In this document: positions 1 through 8,670 of the stretch, piece by piece
Layout of the letters: every line of letters starts with the position of its first letter
Position numbering within the stretch: the first letter of the stretch is position 1
From: J038 sp036734085
GTDB taxonomy: Bacteria; Chloroflexota; Anaerolineae; Aggregatilineales; Phototrophicaceae
Assembly (NCBI GenBank): GCA_036734085.1
Contig: DAIMZF010000003.1
Coordinates: 1-64,000, forward strand
Direction of reading: 5' to 3'
DNA length: 64,000 bases
The notes under the pieces: generated by a model
Database searches by the model: none
What the model was told of the DNA's origin: nothing
The model's input: the letters and a program-made list of their open reading frames with translations, nothing else
Translations under genes and position numbers: made by a program

Positions 1-267
1 TAGTGTTTGTGTCGGACTGCGGGTACTGGTTGCGGTCATCGTGTGCGTTGGTGGCGTAACGGTATGCACAGGGGTTGTAGTCGCTGGAATAACCATTGTT
101 ACCCCTGCCAACCCATCCCCTGTCATACTTTCAGATGTTGCCGTTTCCGCGCCTAGCTCTTCATCCCGCGATGCAGACGACAGCAAAATACCAAACGTGA
201 CTGATGTCATAAATACAACAATCAGCACCGCCGCCGCCAACATCTCGTTACCAAAGTCACGCCGCAT
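1..267 (-). CDS. Membrane-anchored Thr-rich protein, partial (C-terminus beyond the window edge)
   Basis: The first 89 codons of a minus-strand gene are visible and the frame is still open at base 1. The protein begins MRRDFGNEM and then has one hydrophobic segment (about residues 9-28), which looks like a signal anchor. After that comes a Thr/Ser/Pro-rich stretch typical of extracellular linkers. Its ATG shares bases with the TAA of the upstream sensor-kinase gene (TAATG, 265-269), so the two are probably translationally coupled. The two LysM proteins at 42-45 kb have similar TPTP-type linkers, so an exported LysM or wall-associated protein is a reasonable guess, but no domain is visible in the part present. 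Function unknown. Confidence 0.6.
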   Translation of the reverse strand, partial: MRRDFGNEMLAAAVLIVVFMTSVTFGILLSSASRDEELGAETATSESMTGDGLAGVTMVIPATTTPVHTVTPPTHTMTATSTRSPTQTL

Positions 268-3200
268 TAGCCCGATTTTCCTTCCGGCTTACTTGTTATC
301 GGGAGCAGAAAGCTAAAGCAGTTCCCGACATTTTCCTGCGTTTCCAGCCATAGGCGGCCCCCTTGCGCTTCTATCAACGCTTTAGCCACTGCCAGACCAA
401 CACCCGTATCCCCAATACCTTGAATCAACGGATTTTCTGCCCGAAATTTACGATTAAACACCCGTGACTCATCTTCTGGATGAATGCCGCCGCCTTTATC
501 TTCTACGGTAATACACAAGCTGTCTGCGGCATGGCCGTTAATCTTTGCATCGTGGATGCGCTCTATTCGCACGCCAATCTCACTATCAGGCGGTGTGACG
601 AGGTACGCATTTGTAATCAATTGGCTGATAACCTGCCCTAGTGCATCCCGGTCTGTGTGGATGACTGGCAAGCCGCCCTCAATCTTTAGGTTAACCGTCA
701 GATACTTCTCACGGAAGCGATTGGCACTATATGTAATCATATCCTCTATCAATGTCACGACATTAACATTGGTAGGTGTCAGTCGCAAAGTTCCCGCGTC
801 TATCTCCGTCACCCGGATGAGGTCATCAAGCATGACCTCCAGACGTTGCACGTTGATATATACTCGTTGCAGAAATTTGCGTTGTGTATCGCCCAGTATC
901 CCTGTTGATTCACTCAGCAGTAATTCCACATAGCCCACAATACCCGTCATCGGTGTGCGGAATTCCTGTACCAACCCCAACAACAAGTCTGCATTTTCTG
1001 GTACAAGACTGCTGTTTCCTGTTTGGTAATCTTGGACTTCAGCTTGCAACTGTTCAATTTTATCCTGTGCCCTTATGAGAGTCTGTTTTAGCTGATGCAG
1101 TTCTACTTCCAGGTCTTCGCGTTGTTTGGTCAGGTCACTAATCATCGTCGTTAAAGAGCCAACGCCCGCTTCCCCCAATGTTTCCACACGGGCACGGTCG
1201 CCTGTCATACGTGCTAACAGTTGCTCGCGTTCCATTTCTAGCGCCTGTTTTTCCGCCCGCAAGGTATCGCGCAGATTTACCAAATTACTGCGCTCGTTGT
1301 TCAACCGCAGGATTTCGCCCTGTAAAATAGTCTTTTCTTCCTGCACAGCACGCATCTTTGCCTGAGATTGTTTAGTCTGTGTTTCAAGTTCTTTCCAACG
1401 CAGGCGTACAACGTGCAATTTATCGCGGAGGTCGGTCATATCACGCTGGAGTTCATCGCGTTGCCTCAGTGCCGCCTCACGGTCTGCCGCAACATTCTTC
1501 AAGGTATGCTCTAATATCTGTATACGTTCATCGGAAGTAGACGGCGGCGATTGCTCTAATTCTGTCAACGCTTTTTGGAGCGCGTCGTTCTCATTCACGA
1601 GTGCGTCACGTTCATCGCTCAACCGTTGGATTATCATGCCGAAGCCATCCTGTTCAGCATCAATGCCCATCGTCCGCAATTGCCCATATACACCGGCCAA
1701 CTTTTCGCGGTAGTTGAGGTTTGTCAGTTGCAGGCGTTCACTTTCTGTTTGCATCTGCCGGAGCAATCCTGCAATATCATCAGGATGTGGCAACCCGCCA
1801 TCCTGTGCCTTTAAAATTTCAATTTCTGCTTCCAGCGACTCCCGTTGAGCGAGCAAATCATCGCGCTCATGTTGCATTACATCCAGCATTTCGCGGTAAA
1901 CCAGCAGGTCGTCTTTGCTCACTGCGCCCCGTAGCGCGACTTGTGCCTCTTGCAAACGTGCGGCGAGTTCATCACGTTCTATACGCAATTGGCGCTGTTC
2001 AGAATCAAGTGTTGTGATTTGCTGAGATGCACTCAGCATGTCATCAGCATCCCCCATATCACGAACAATACGCACACGCTCGCGCTCTAGCTGAACTTTT
2101 AAGTCCACGACCTGCCGACTCAGTTCCGTGATTTGCTCCCGTGCTAGTTGTAGGCTATCTTGCAATTCCTGCCGGACGTTTAGCACGTCCTGGTCATCTA
2201 CTAGATTGAGCGATACCCGGCTGACCATCGCGTGGATGGCGCGTTCTTCCGCCATCAGTTGGGCGTCTGTTGCGGCATAGCTCAATTGGAGCAAACTCCC
2301 GGCAATGACACCAATTCCTTTCAGCAATTCTTCCTCTGCACGGGCAAGTTCCCGCTTAGAGTATGGCAGTCCCACCAGAATAACCCCTATCAACGATTGA
2401 TCACGGAACATGGGCTGAAAGTATGTTGGGCCAATTTGATCCAGGTCAAGCCGGGTATATAAATCGCGTAATTCCTCCTGATGCCGTTGCGACTTCAGCA
2501 CCCTTTGTAATCGGCTAACCACACTGTTTACCAGGCGCGGTTGATTGCTGAGGTTAATCGCCATCCCGGAAATATCGCGTTCTAAAAAGCGGTCAAAGCC
2601 TTCTTCCACATCCGCATAGTTAGCATCTTTCATTCGCAACAGGGCGACTACATCCACCTTCAGCACATCCATCACGGCCTGAACAATCTGTTTAGGAATG
2701 GTCTCTGGCCTGGAATCTTCCAGCATAAAGCCTAAGGCTCGCATCAACTGCACGGACTCACGCTCCGTCGCCGACTGGGATTGTGCCGCTTGTGGTGTGA
2801 CTGTTGGCTCATTATTGGATGGGGGTGGGGTCTTAGGCATGGCTGTAACCTCCGCTTGCGGTGTTTTTATAACGACTGGGTTATGTGTCAATTGGCGTAT
2901 CACAGCACGATACACCAAGACTGCCATCACTGCCATAGCCGCTAAGTACCCTAAGCGGATAACACCCAAATTCGCATCAGTTGCCACCCCTTCCGCGCTG
3001 TTGGCAAACGCCCATCCGTAAGCCCCCACCAACGCCGCCAATGACAATACCTTCAAAGGCACATCCGCCACTTGACGTAAGGTGAGCGCCGTCCATAGCA
3101 GTAACCCTATGCCCAGGCTTAGGCCAACTCCAAGCCATATTTCACCATATCGGCTCGTGATGAAGGTCGCTTCTGGTTGTTCTAGCCATGACATACCGCC

Positions 3201-3572
3201 GAGTGCCGCGCCGATAATGACCACAACACCGACAATCCCGGCAAAGGCATGAGCAACCATCTGCAAGTGCGACGCCGCCACAAACGACCAGCCTATAAAA
3301 ACCAGTGTCAATACGCTGGCACCAGCTTCTAAAATAGGCAACAACGCCGCATCGGTGATTTGTAATGCGCGGCCTAGCATAATCCCCAACCACATCAGCA
3401 CCACGCCAGAGAGCGCAGAGCTATAACGCGGCAGAGTGCGGTCTTCTTCCGCTTTGTGCCGTTGGCTAAACGCCATCAGCAGGGCAACCAAACACAACAA
3501 GATGAACAGCAAGAAATAGATTGCTTCACCCGTCGGCTGAACAAATACATCTACAAAATCAGATAAAGCCAT
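267..3572 (-). CDS. Large membrane sensor histidine kinase-like protein lacking the H-box His
   Basis: This is a 1101-residue protein. The ATG at 3572 follows an ACGGAG ribosome site; the frame stays open 21 codons further upstream without a better start. Residues about 15-225 hold about seven hydrophobic segments. About 275-435 resembles a GAF domain, 470-850 is a long Glu/Gln/Arg/Leu-rich coiled coil, and the C-terminus has HisKA and HATPase regions. The H-box reads VQEFRTP where active kinases have S-H-E-L-R-T-P, so the phospho-accepting His is Gln869 (codon CAG at 966-968). The ATP lid looks complete: an N-box Asn, DKGGGI (G1) and GDTGVGLAVAK (G2). Histidine-kinase family membership is clear. 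Loss of autophosphorylation on the usual His is inferred; it may act as a scaffold or regulatory pseudokinase. The downstream gene overlaps it by TAATG. Confidence 0.9.
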   Translation of the reverse strand: MALSDFVDVFVQPTGEAIYFLLFILLCLVALLMAFSQRHKAEEDRTLPRYSSALSGVVLMWLGIMLGRALQITDAALLPILEAGASVLTLVFIGWSFVAASHLQMVAHAFAGIVGVVVIIGAALGGMSWLEQPEATFITSRYGEIWLGVGLSLGIGLLLWTALTLRQVADVPLKVLSLAALVGAYGWAFANSAEGVATDANLGVIRLGYLAAMAVMAVLVYRAVIRQLTHNPVVIKTPQAEVTAMPKTPPPSNNEPTVTPQAAQSQSATERESVQLMRALGFMLEDSRPETIPKQIVQAVMDVLKVDVVALLRMKDANYADVEEGFDRFLERDISGMAINLSNQPRLVNSVVSRLQRVLKSQRHQEELRDLYTRLDLDQIGPTYFQPMFRDQSLIGVILVGLPYSKRELARAEEELLKGIGVIAGSLLQLSYAATDAQLMAEERAIHAMVSRVSLNLVDDQDVLNVRQELQDSLQLAREQITELSRQVVDLKVQLERERVRIVRDMGDADDMLSASQQITTLDSEQRQLRIERDELAARLQEAQVALRGAVSKDDLLVYREMLDVMQHERDDLLAQRESLEAEIEILKAQDGGLPHPDDIAGLLRQMQTESERLQLTNLNYREKLAGVYGQLRTMGIDAEQDGFGMIIQRLSDERDALVNENDALQKALTELEQSPPSTSDERIQILEHTLKNVAADREAALRQRDELQRDMTDLRDKLHVVRLRWKELETQTKQSQAKMRAVQEEKTILQGEILRLNNERSNLVNLRDTLRAEKQALEMEREQLLARMTGDRARVETLGEAGVGSLTTMISDLTKQREDLEVELHQLKQTLIRAQDKIEQLQAEVQDYQTGNSSLVPENADLLLGLVQEFRTPMTGIVGYVELLLSESTGILGDTQRKFLQRVYINVQRLEVMLDDLIRVTEIDAGTLRLTPTNVNVVTLIEDMITYSANRFREKYLTVNLKIEGGLPVIHTDRDALGQVISQLITNAYLVTPPDSEIGVRIERIHDAKINGHAADSLCITVEDKGGGIHPEDESRVFNRKFRAENPLIQGIGDTGVGLAVAKALIEAQGGRLWLETQENVGNCFSFLLPITSKPEGKSG

Positions 3573-3775
3573 CGGTGTTTTAGTCTCCGTTGTACATCTG
3601 TGTACTGTGTATAACGAAATTATAGCATTTAACAAACGTTCTAAGTGACATATCTCCGTTAGGACGCGGTTATAGCTAGGTTATCGAACCTGCCGTTGAC
3701 GACCCCTCTACTCTCGTTTAGACTCATCGTTGCGCCTGCAAAGGCTTTTTCGTCCAGCTTATTGTCAATGTTAGG

Positions 3776-4273
3776 GTGCTGTTGTTTCGTCGTCTTGCTC
3801 ACTTCTTACGCCGTCTGCCTTGGCTACTGATCATCCCTTATTGGGTGTTTCGTTTCTTCCGGCATAAGTACTCATTAGGCGCTGTCGGCATTATTTTTAA
3901 TGCACAAGGGCAAATCTTACTGGTAGAGCATGTGTTTCATCCTAAAACCCCTTGGGGATTGCCCGGTGGGTGGACAGACCGCAACGAGAACCCGGCGATG
4001 ACTGTCAAGCGCGAACTGCGCGAAGAACTGGAATTAGATGTCACAATAGGCGCGGTTATCCTTGTCGATGTTCCGTTCTCCAATCACATCGACATCGCCT
4101 ATTTATGCCATGCAGATGATTTTTCCGTTGGCAAACTCAGTTTTGAACTACTCAGCTATGGTTGGTTTTATCCACATGAATTGCCCAAGATGATGAAATT
4201 TCACTATCAAGCCATCCAACAAGCTGTCCAGCTAAGAGGTACCCCCAATTATGAGACCACGCACCCGGCGTAA
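3776..4273 (+). CDS. Nudix hydrolase
   Basis: A 165-residue protein with a complete Nudix box: G, five residues, E, seven residues, then RELREELELD, around residues 64-88. That box binds the divalent metal used to hydrolyse nucleoside-diphosphate-X substrates. The N-terminus is basic and hydrophobic (LLFRRLAHFLRRLPWLLIIPY), suggesting membrane association. The start is taken as GTG at 3776; the ATG at 3768 is out of frame and no strong ribosome site is visible, so the start is uncertain. Its last 23 bases overlap the start of the beta-lactamase-like gene, so the two are probably co-expressed. The substrate cannot be read from the sequence. Confidence 0.88.
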   Translation: MLLFRRLAHFLRRLPWLLIIPYWVFRFFRHKYSLGAVGIIFNAQGQILLVEHVFHPKTPWGLPGGWTDRNENPAMTVKRELREELELDVTIGAVILVDVPFSNHIDIAYLCHADDFSVGKLSFELLSYGWFYPHELPKMMKFHYQAIQQAVQLRGTPNYETTHPA

Positions 4274-5879
4274 AGCACGTCGCATTTTACCAAATTTTAA
4301 AATCGTCGCCGTTTTATTGTTCACCGCCTCTATCGGCTTATTTGTGCGGGAGCTAATGGCCTTCAGCCAGCAGACCGACCGTATCCCCTCATATGTTGTC
4401 GCCGGAGGTGTGAATATCGGAGGCATGTCCGGCACAGAGGCACGCATCACTTTGGAGCGTGCTTATACCCAGCCGATAACGCTGTATTATGGCAATAGCC
4501 CCATCATCCTAGACCCATCAACTATTGGATTTCGCATCAGCGTAGAAGTGATGATCACATCTGCACTGGGCCTTACCGACGCTGGAGGCAGTTTTTGGGT
4601 GCGCTTCTTCAACCATCTTGCCCAACGAGAACTCCAGCCGGAAACCGCCAACATTCCGCTTACCGCAGACTACCAACGCAATCTGCTACGCGGATTTTTG
4701 GAAGACATCGCACAACGCTATGACCAGTCTTCACAGTCACCCGGCTACGATGTAGTGACATTAACTACATTTGTAGGGGAGCAAGGCCGCACACTGGATG
4801 TTGCACGCTCTATGGACTTAATCGACGCCGCATTGCAGAGCACAGACAACCGCACAATCACATTACCTCTTTCCGGTGCAGATTCTGACCGGCCATCACT
4901 GGAAACATTGCGTAACCTCATCGTTGACTATCTGGACTCGCGAGGCTTTATCTACGACGGACAAACGACCACAGCAGGCGTCTTCGTGATGGATTTGCAA
5001 ACAGGCGAAGAAATGAATATCTTAGGTGATGTCGCATTTTCTGCCGCCAGTACTCAAAAGCTCGCTATCCTCATTGATTATTTCCGCTTTCTATCATCAG
5101 AGCCAACACAGGATGATTCCTGGCTGATGGCAAACTCGCTCCTGTGTAGTGAAAACAGCTCATCCAATGTCATCATGGAAGTCATCGGCGGAGGCAATGT
5201 TTTTAACGGCATCGCCAGCGTAACGCGCACCATGCAACTTGCAGGCGCACGTAATTCGTTCCTCTCTGCACCGTTTGAAGAACCCGGGCGCGAACTTGGC
5301 TCTATCGCCGTACCGCCCACCTTCCCCAACGCCAACTTCAACACCCGTCCAGACCCCTTTAACCAGGCAACGGCGGAAGATATGGGGACGTTACTCAATA
5401 TGATTTATGATTGCGCCAATTACGGCAGTGGGCTTATTTCCGCTTTTGACGAAGGCGCGTTTAACCAGCAGGAATGCCGCCGGATGTTAAACCTGATGAG
5501 CGCCAATGACTTAGAGCGTTTGCTACAGGGGGGCATTCCGCCGGAAGTGACTATTTCTCACAAAAATGGTTGGCTGAACACGCAAGCAGTCGTTAGCAAC
5601 GCTGGCATCGTTTTCTCACCCAACGGGCAGGAATATATCATCTCTGTGTTTTTGTGGAAAGATGCTCCGCGTGAGGAAGCAACTGCTGTTGGCTTCTTGG
5701 AGCTTTGGCCGTTGTTAGAGGACATCAGCCGCGCTGTGTGGAATCATTTTAACCCCAGTGACGCACTTATCGCACGCCGCGAGCTACCAGAGCAAGGTCG
5801 TGATTGTGTTGTGCATGGCTACCGTCCGCCTTACGGACAGGTTAATCTCGATAACATCAACGGTTGGCGAGAAAACTAG
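4251..5879 (+). CDS. Membrane-anchored serine beta-lactamase-like protein with N-terminal peptidoglycan-binding-like domain
   Basis: A 542-residue protein. A basic start and one hydrophobic segment (about residues 17-36) form a signal anchor. Residues about 50-110 resemble the PG_binding_4 domain found ahead of VanW and transpeptidase domains. The C-terminal half matches class A beta-lactamase-like enzymes (Beta-lactamase2): the S-x-x-K motif is Ser267-Thr-Gln-Lys270, SEN at SENSSSN corresponds to the SDN motif, and HKNGW takes the place of KTG. A role in cell-wall modification or beta-lactam hydrolysis outside the membrane is likely; which of these cannot be decided. Its stop overlaps the stop of the convergent anti-sigma gene (CTAG, 5876-5879). 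Confidence 0.82.
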   Translation: MRPRTRRKARRILPNFKIVAVLLFTASIGLFVRELMAFSQQTDRIPSYVVAGGVNIGGMSGTEARITLERAYTQPITLYYGNSPIILDPSTIGFRISVEVMITSALGLTDAGGSFWVRFFNHLAQRELQPETANIPLTADYQRNLLRGFLEDIAQRYDQSSQSPGYDVVTLTTFVGEQGRTLDVARSMDLIDAALQSTDNRTITLPLSGADSDRPSLETLRNLIVDYLDSRGFIYDGQTTTAGVFVMDLQTGEEMNILGDVAFSAASTQKLAILIDYFRFLSSEPTQDDSWLMANSLLCSENSSSNVIMEVIGGGNVFNGIASVTRTMQLAGARNSFLSAPFEEPGRELGSIAVPPTFPNANFNTRPDPFNQATAEDMGTLLNMIYDCANYGSGLISAFDEGAFNQQECRRMLNLMSANDLERLLQGGIPPEVTISHKNGWLNTQAVVSNAGIVFSPNGQEYIISVFLWKDAPREEATAVGFLELWPLLEDISRAVWNHFNPSDALIARRELPEQGRDCVVHGYRPPYGQVNLDNINGWREN

Positions 5880-6298
5880 CCGAGAAGTTTCTCGATTGTC
5901 AGGTGATTTCGGTTATGGACATAAGTGTAATACACCTTGTCCATAAATTTTTTTACAAAAAAGATACCCCACCCACCGCCATGTCGATCAAATAAGGATG
6001 AGGCAGGATCGGGGTCGGCATGTTCTAGTGGGTTAAACGGTGCCGCACTATCGACGATTGTCACCCGTAGACGGTCTGGTAACACAGTGCAGGTGAGTTC
6101 AATCACCTCATTTTGCCGGAATTCATACCCATGTTCGATGATATTCGTACAGATTTCCTCCACCGCCAGATGGCACTTATGCACGACTTCATCACTTAAT
6201 CCCATTTTCCCCGCGATGTGGGCTACAAAGCGACAGGCAGTTTCTACCTGTTTTAGTTCGGCGGCTACGGAAAGTCGATATTCCTGTTCAGCCGTCAT
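5876..6298 (-). CDS. RsbW-like anti-sigma factor / serine kinase (HATPase_c_2)
   Basis: A 140-residue GHKL ATPase of the RsbW/SpoIIAB type. The ATG at 6298 (MTAEQEYRL) follows CGAGG; an in-frame start 14 codons upstream lacks such a site. The N-box reads E-E-I-C-T-N-I-I-E-H-G-Y, and DRHGGGWGIFFVKK supplies the glycine-rich ATP lid. Proteins of this family bind a sigma factor or other partner and phosphorylate a STAS antagonist on serine. The STAS gene lies 28 bases upstream in the same direction, which supports a partner-switching pair. No sigma factor gene is present in the window, so the target is unknown. Confidence 0.88.
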   Translation of the reverse strand: MTAEQEYRLSVAAELKQVETACRFVAHIAGKMGLSDEVVHKCHLAVEEICTNIIEHGYEFRQNEVIELTCTVLPDRLRVTIVDSAAPFNPLEHADPDPASSLFDRHGGGWGIFFVKKFMDKVYYTYVHNRNHLTIEKLLG

Positions 6299-6326
6299 GG
6301 CAACCTCGCACACTCTAGGCAAAAAT

Positions 6327-6662
6327 TTAGTAGCTGGCAATAGCTTCTTGCCGTGATGGGAAGATACGCAACACAGAATCTAATCCGGCCATCTCAAAAA
6401 TTTCGATTACGCGCGATGTGGGTTCAGCAACACGCAAATCGCCAGAAGCACGTTTTAGTTTTTTAAGTGCACTGACGATTTCGCGCAATCCAGCACTGCT
6501 CATATAATCAACGCCGCTTAAATCCAACACAATTTTAACGTCGCCTTGCTCAATTGTCATCGACAACGCGTCGCCTAGCTCACCTGCGGACATACTATCC
6601 ACACGTCCGCTTACCTCTACTAGAGTCACGCTCTGCTCATTTTTCACATGGATTTCCAACAT
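6327..6662 (-). CDS. STAS-domain anti-sigma factor antagonist
   Basis: A 111-residue single STAS domain beginning MLEIHV. The ATG at 6662 is preferred over the one at 6668 because AGGAG then sits nine bases upstream. The paralogue at 23008-23343 also starts MLEIH and has the same length. The motif DLSGVDYMSSAGL contains the serine region phosphorylated in SpoIIAA/RsbV proteins. In partner switching the unphosphorylated antagonist sequesters the anti-sigma kinase, here most likely the gene directly downstream (5876-6298). The assignment to the family is firm; the pairing is inferred from gene order. Confidence 0.9.
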   Translation of the reverse strand: MLEIHVKNEQSVTLVEVSGRVDSMSAGELGDALSMTIEQGDVKIVLDLSGVDYMSSAGLREIVSALKKLKRASGDLRVAEPTSRVIEIFEMAGLDSVLRIFPSRQEAIASY

Positions 6663-6717
6663 GTACATTTACTCCTGCCCATAATTAAGACTTCCGTGAA
6701 AATGTCCTCAATCGCCC

Positions 6718-6746
6718 TTATTGTACATGACTTCTAACCATATAAT
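6718..6746 (+). promoter_or_regulatory. Sigma-70-type promoter for the small membrane protein gene
   Basis: TTATTG (6718-6723) and a perfect TATAAT (6741-6746) are separated by 17 bp, 34 bases ahead of the ATG at 6781. The match is by eye only. Confidence 0.55.
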
Positions 6747-6780
6747 GACGTTAAATAATGGCTAAGATCGAAAAAAGACC

Positions 6781-7059
6781 ATGAACACCGAATATTTTGT
6801 AATATTTCTTGTCATCCTGACCGGCCTTGTCCTGCTTGTGCAACGCTCGGAGCCGTCAAAACGTCGGCTTGTCCTCTTTTTACTCATTATCCCGGCTATT
6901 CTACTCCGCAACTTTGCCCAGTTCCGTGATGTAGAAACAGAGGCGCTAACCGCCTTCTGGCTCGCGCTTTTACTCAATTTTGTCTACTGGTTGGTGATTG
7001 GGCGGCACATCCCGGCGGGCGGCAGTGAGGAGATAAAAGTTTTAGGATTAGATGATTAA
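6781..7059 (+). CDS. Small hypothetical membrane protein
   Basis: A 92-residue protein with three hydrophobic segments (about residues 5-21, 30-43 and 58-73) separated by short basic loops, and an acidic C-terminal tail ending LGLDD. No family was recognised. It looks real because a good promoter precedes it, the hydrophobic pattern is coherent, and a strong hairpin terminator follows the stop. It stands alone between a STAS gene transcribed away from it and the convergent Mrp gene. Function unknown. Confidence 0.65.
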   Translation: MNTEYFVIFLVILTGLVLLVQRSEPSKRRLVLFLLIIPAILLRNFAQFRDVETEALTAFWLALLLNFVYWLVIGRHIPAGGSEEIKVLGLDD

Positions 7060-7062
7060 AGC

Positions 7063-7100
7063 TACGCGGGACGGCGCATTATAATGTTCCGTCCCGCGTA
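7063..7100. terminator. Bidirectional hairpin terminator between convergent genes
   Basis: A perfect 12-bp stem (7063-7074 with 7089-7100, TACGCGGGACGG and its complement) encloses a 14-base loop that contains CATTATAATG. It lies between the stops of the small membrane protein (+) and the Mrp gene (-). It probably ends both transcripts, although neither flank has a long T tract. Confidence 0.7.
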
Positions 7101-7112
7101 AATAACCAGATT

Positions 7113-8165
7113 TTAGCCAATGACCTTAAGCGGGATAACATCCGCATTTTGGAGCATCAGCACACTCACACGCGCGGCGACATTCTGCGCCACGCTGATA
7201 AAGGCTTGTCCTGCATCACTTTCCGGCGCTACAGCCACTGCCGGACGCCCGTAGTCACCGCCTTCACGCACGCCTGCATCCAACGGCACACGCCCCAAAA
7301 ACGGCACATCACGCTCCTGTGCCAGTTTTTCTCCACCACCCTGCCCGAAGAAATCGCCAGACATATTCTCTACCACACCCACAATCGGCACATTGAGTTG
7401 GTCAAACATCGCCGCACTACGGAGCGCGTCGGACACTGCGACAGATTGCGGTTGCGTGACAATAATCGCGCCTGCAAGCGGGAACGTCTGTGCCAGTGAT
7501 AGCGGCGCGTCACCTGTGCCCGGCGGCAGGTCAACAATCATGTAATCCAGTTCGCCCCAGTCCACATCCACAAAAAACTGGCGGATAGCACTCTGCAACA
7601 TCGGGCCACGCATAATCATCGGCTTGTCCGGGTCTGTCAAAAAGCCCGTGCTGATGATTTTGACCCCATAAGCTTCAATCGGTTGCATCTTATTGTTGAC
7701 AACCTTCGGACGCCCCGTGCCAAGCCCGGCCATCTGTGGGATATTAGGGTTCAGGATGTCGGCATCAATCAGGCCAACTCGCGCCCCTTTTTCCGCAAGC
7801 GCAATCGCTACATTGATGGAGACTGTGCTTTTACCCACGCCGCCTTTGCCACTGCTCACCGCAATAATACTCCGCATGGGAATGTTAGCCTGCCCCTGAA
7901 AACGCCTATCAATGGGCACTTGCGCGTCCCATTGAATATCCAGGCTGTTGATGCCTGGCACCTGGCCGATGACCGCCGCGTTACAGCGTTCCACAAACAC
8001 ACTCTTAAGCGGGCAGGCAGGCGTGGTCAGGACAATAGTAAATGTCGCCTTATCCCCTGTAATCTGTAAATCTCGTACCATATTCAACGAGACAATATCT
8101 TTATGCAGTTCCGGCTCAATTACTGTGCTCAAAGCCGTCATCACCTGGTTCTGTAGGTCACTCAT
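7113..8165 (-). CDS. mrp: Mrp/NBP35-family Fe-S carrier ATPase
   Basis: A 350-residue protein. An N-terminal MIP18/DUF59 domain (about 1-90) precedes a ParA/MinD-like P-loop ATPase with the deviant Walker A SGKGGVGKST near residue 105 and DLPPGTGD further on. Mrp (ApbC) proteins hold and deliver Fe-S clusters. In many members ENMS is followed by a CPxC cluster motif; here the stretch is ENMSGDFFGQGGGE, with no cysteine. Such variants exist, so cluster binding here may rely on other residues. The ATG at 8165 follows AAGGAG. Fe-S proteins encoded nearby (NuoB, NuoI, IscX) are plausible clients, but that is inference. Confidence 0.92.
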   Translation of the reverse strand: MSDLQNQVMTALSTVIEPELHKDIVSLNMVRDLQITGDKATFTIVLTTPACPLKSVFVERCNAAVIGQVPGINSLDIQWDAQVPIDRRFQGQANIPMRSIIAVSSGKGGVGKSTVSINVAIALAEKGARVGLIDADILNPNIPQMAGLGTGRPKVVNNKMQPIEAYGVKIISTGFLTDPDKPMIMRGPMLQSAIRQFFVDVDWGELDYMIVDLPPGTGDAPLSLAQTFPLAGAIIVTQPQSVAVSDALRSAAMFDQLNVPIVGVVENMSGDFFGQGGGEKLAQERDVPFLGRVPLDAGVREGGDYGRPAVAVAPESDAGQAFISVAQNVAARVSVLMLQNADVIPLKVIG

Positions 8166-8244
8166 CTTATCTCCTTGTCATCTGTCGATTTAGCAATAAT
8201 CATAACCGACATCAGCAATATTCTACTATGATATTCGTCACATT

Positions 8245-8670
8245 TTAACGGAAAGCATACTTTTTAACAGTCTGCCAATAGCGCGAAAAGCGTTTGAGGT
8301 CAATATGACCATCATAATCAACAAATGGCTCGACATACAGTACTTCTAAGCGGCTACCTTTCGGCATAGAATCCGTAATTTGCTGGCAAATCTGCCGGAA
8401 GCGCGGGCTAGGGCTTTCCGCTGTCAGGATGCGTGATACCCCGTTCTCCTGCGCGAACTGTACGACTTCCTGCGCGACATCACCGCGCCGGATGGTCACC
8501 GGGAGTTCAAGCAGACATTCATAGATAAAGGCAATCCGCTTTAAGCTGATTTGCCACTCCGCCAGGAGCGCATCATCCCAAACATAAATCGCCGGAGCAT
8601 CCGGCGCAGTTTGCAACGCTGGCCCATAAGGGCTTAAAACGTCCGCATGTATCCAGACAATCGTTTTCAT
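8245..8670 (-). CDS. Stand-alone photolyase N-terminal (alpha/beta) domain protein
   Basis: A 141-residue protein resembling only the Rossmann-like N-terminal domain of photolyases and cryptochromes: a first strand TIVWIHADV, then IYVWDDALL, SLKRIAFIYECLLELP and a GVSRILTAESPSPR segment. In full-length photolyases this domain is fused to the FAD domain and often holds an antenna chromophore. Here its ATG overlaps the TGA of the separate FAD-domain gene (ATGA, 8667-8670), so the two halves are translated from one message in C-then-N order. Assembly into one enzyme is an inference. Similarity was judged by eye and is moderate. Confidence 0.7.
   Translation of the reverse strand: MKTIVWIHADVLSPYGPALQTAPDAPAIYVWDDALLAEWQISLKRIAFIYECLLELPVTIRRGDVAQEVVQFAQENGVSRILTAESPSPRFRQICQQITDSMPKGSRLEVLYVEPFVDYDGHIDLKRFSRYWQTVKKYAFR

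Noticed and set aside
3142..3393. A minus-strand 83-codon frame inside the large sensor kinase
   Set aside because: It is out of frame within the membrane-domain coding region and has no start signal.
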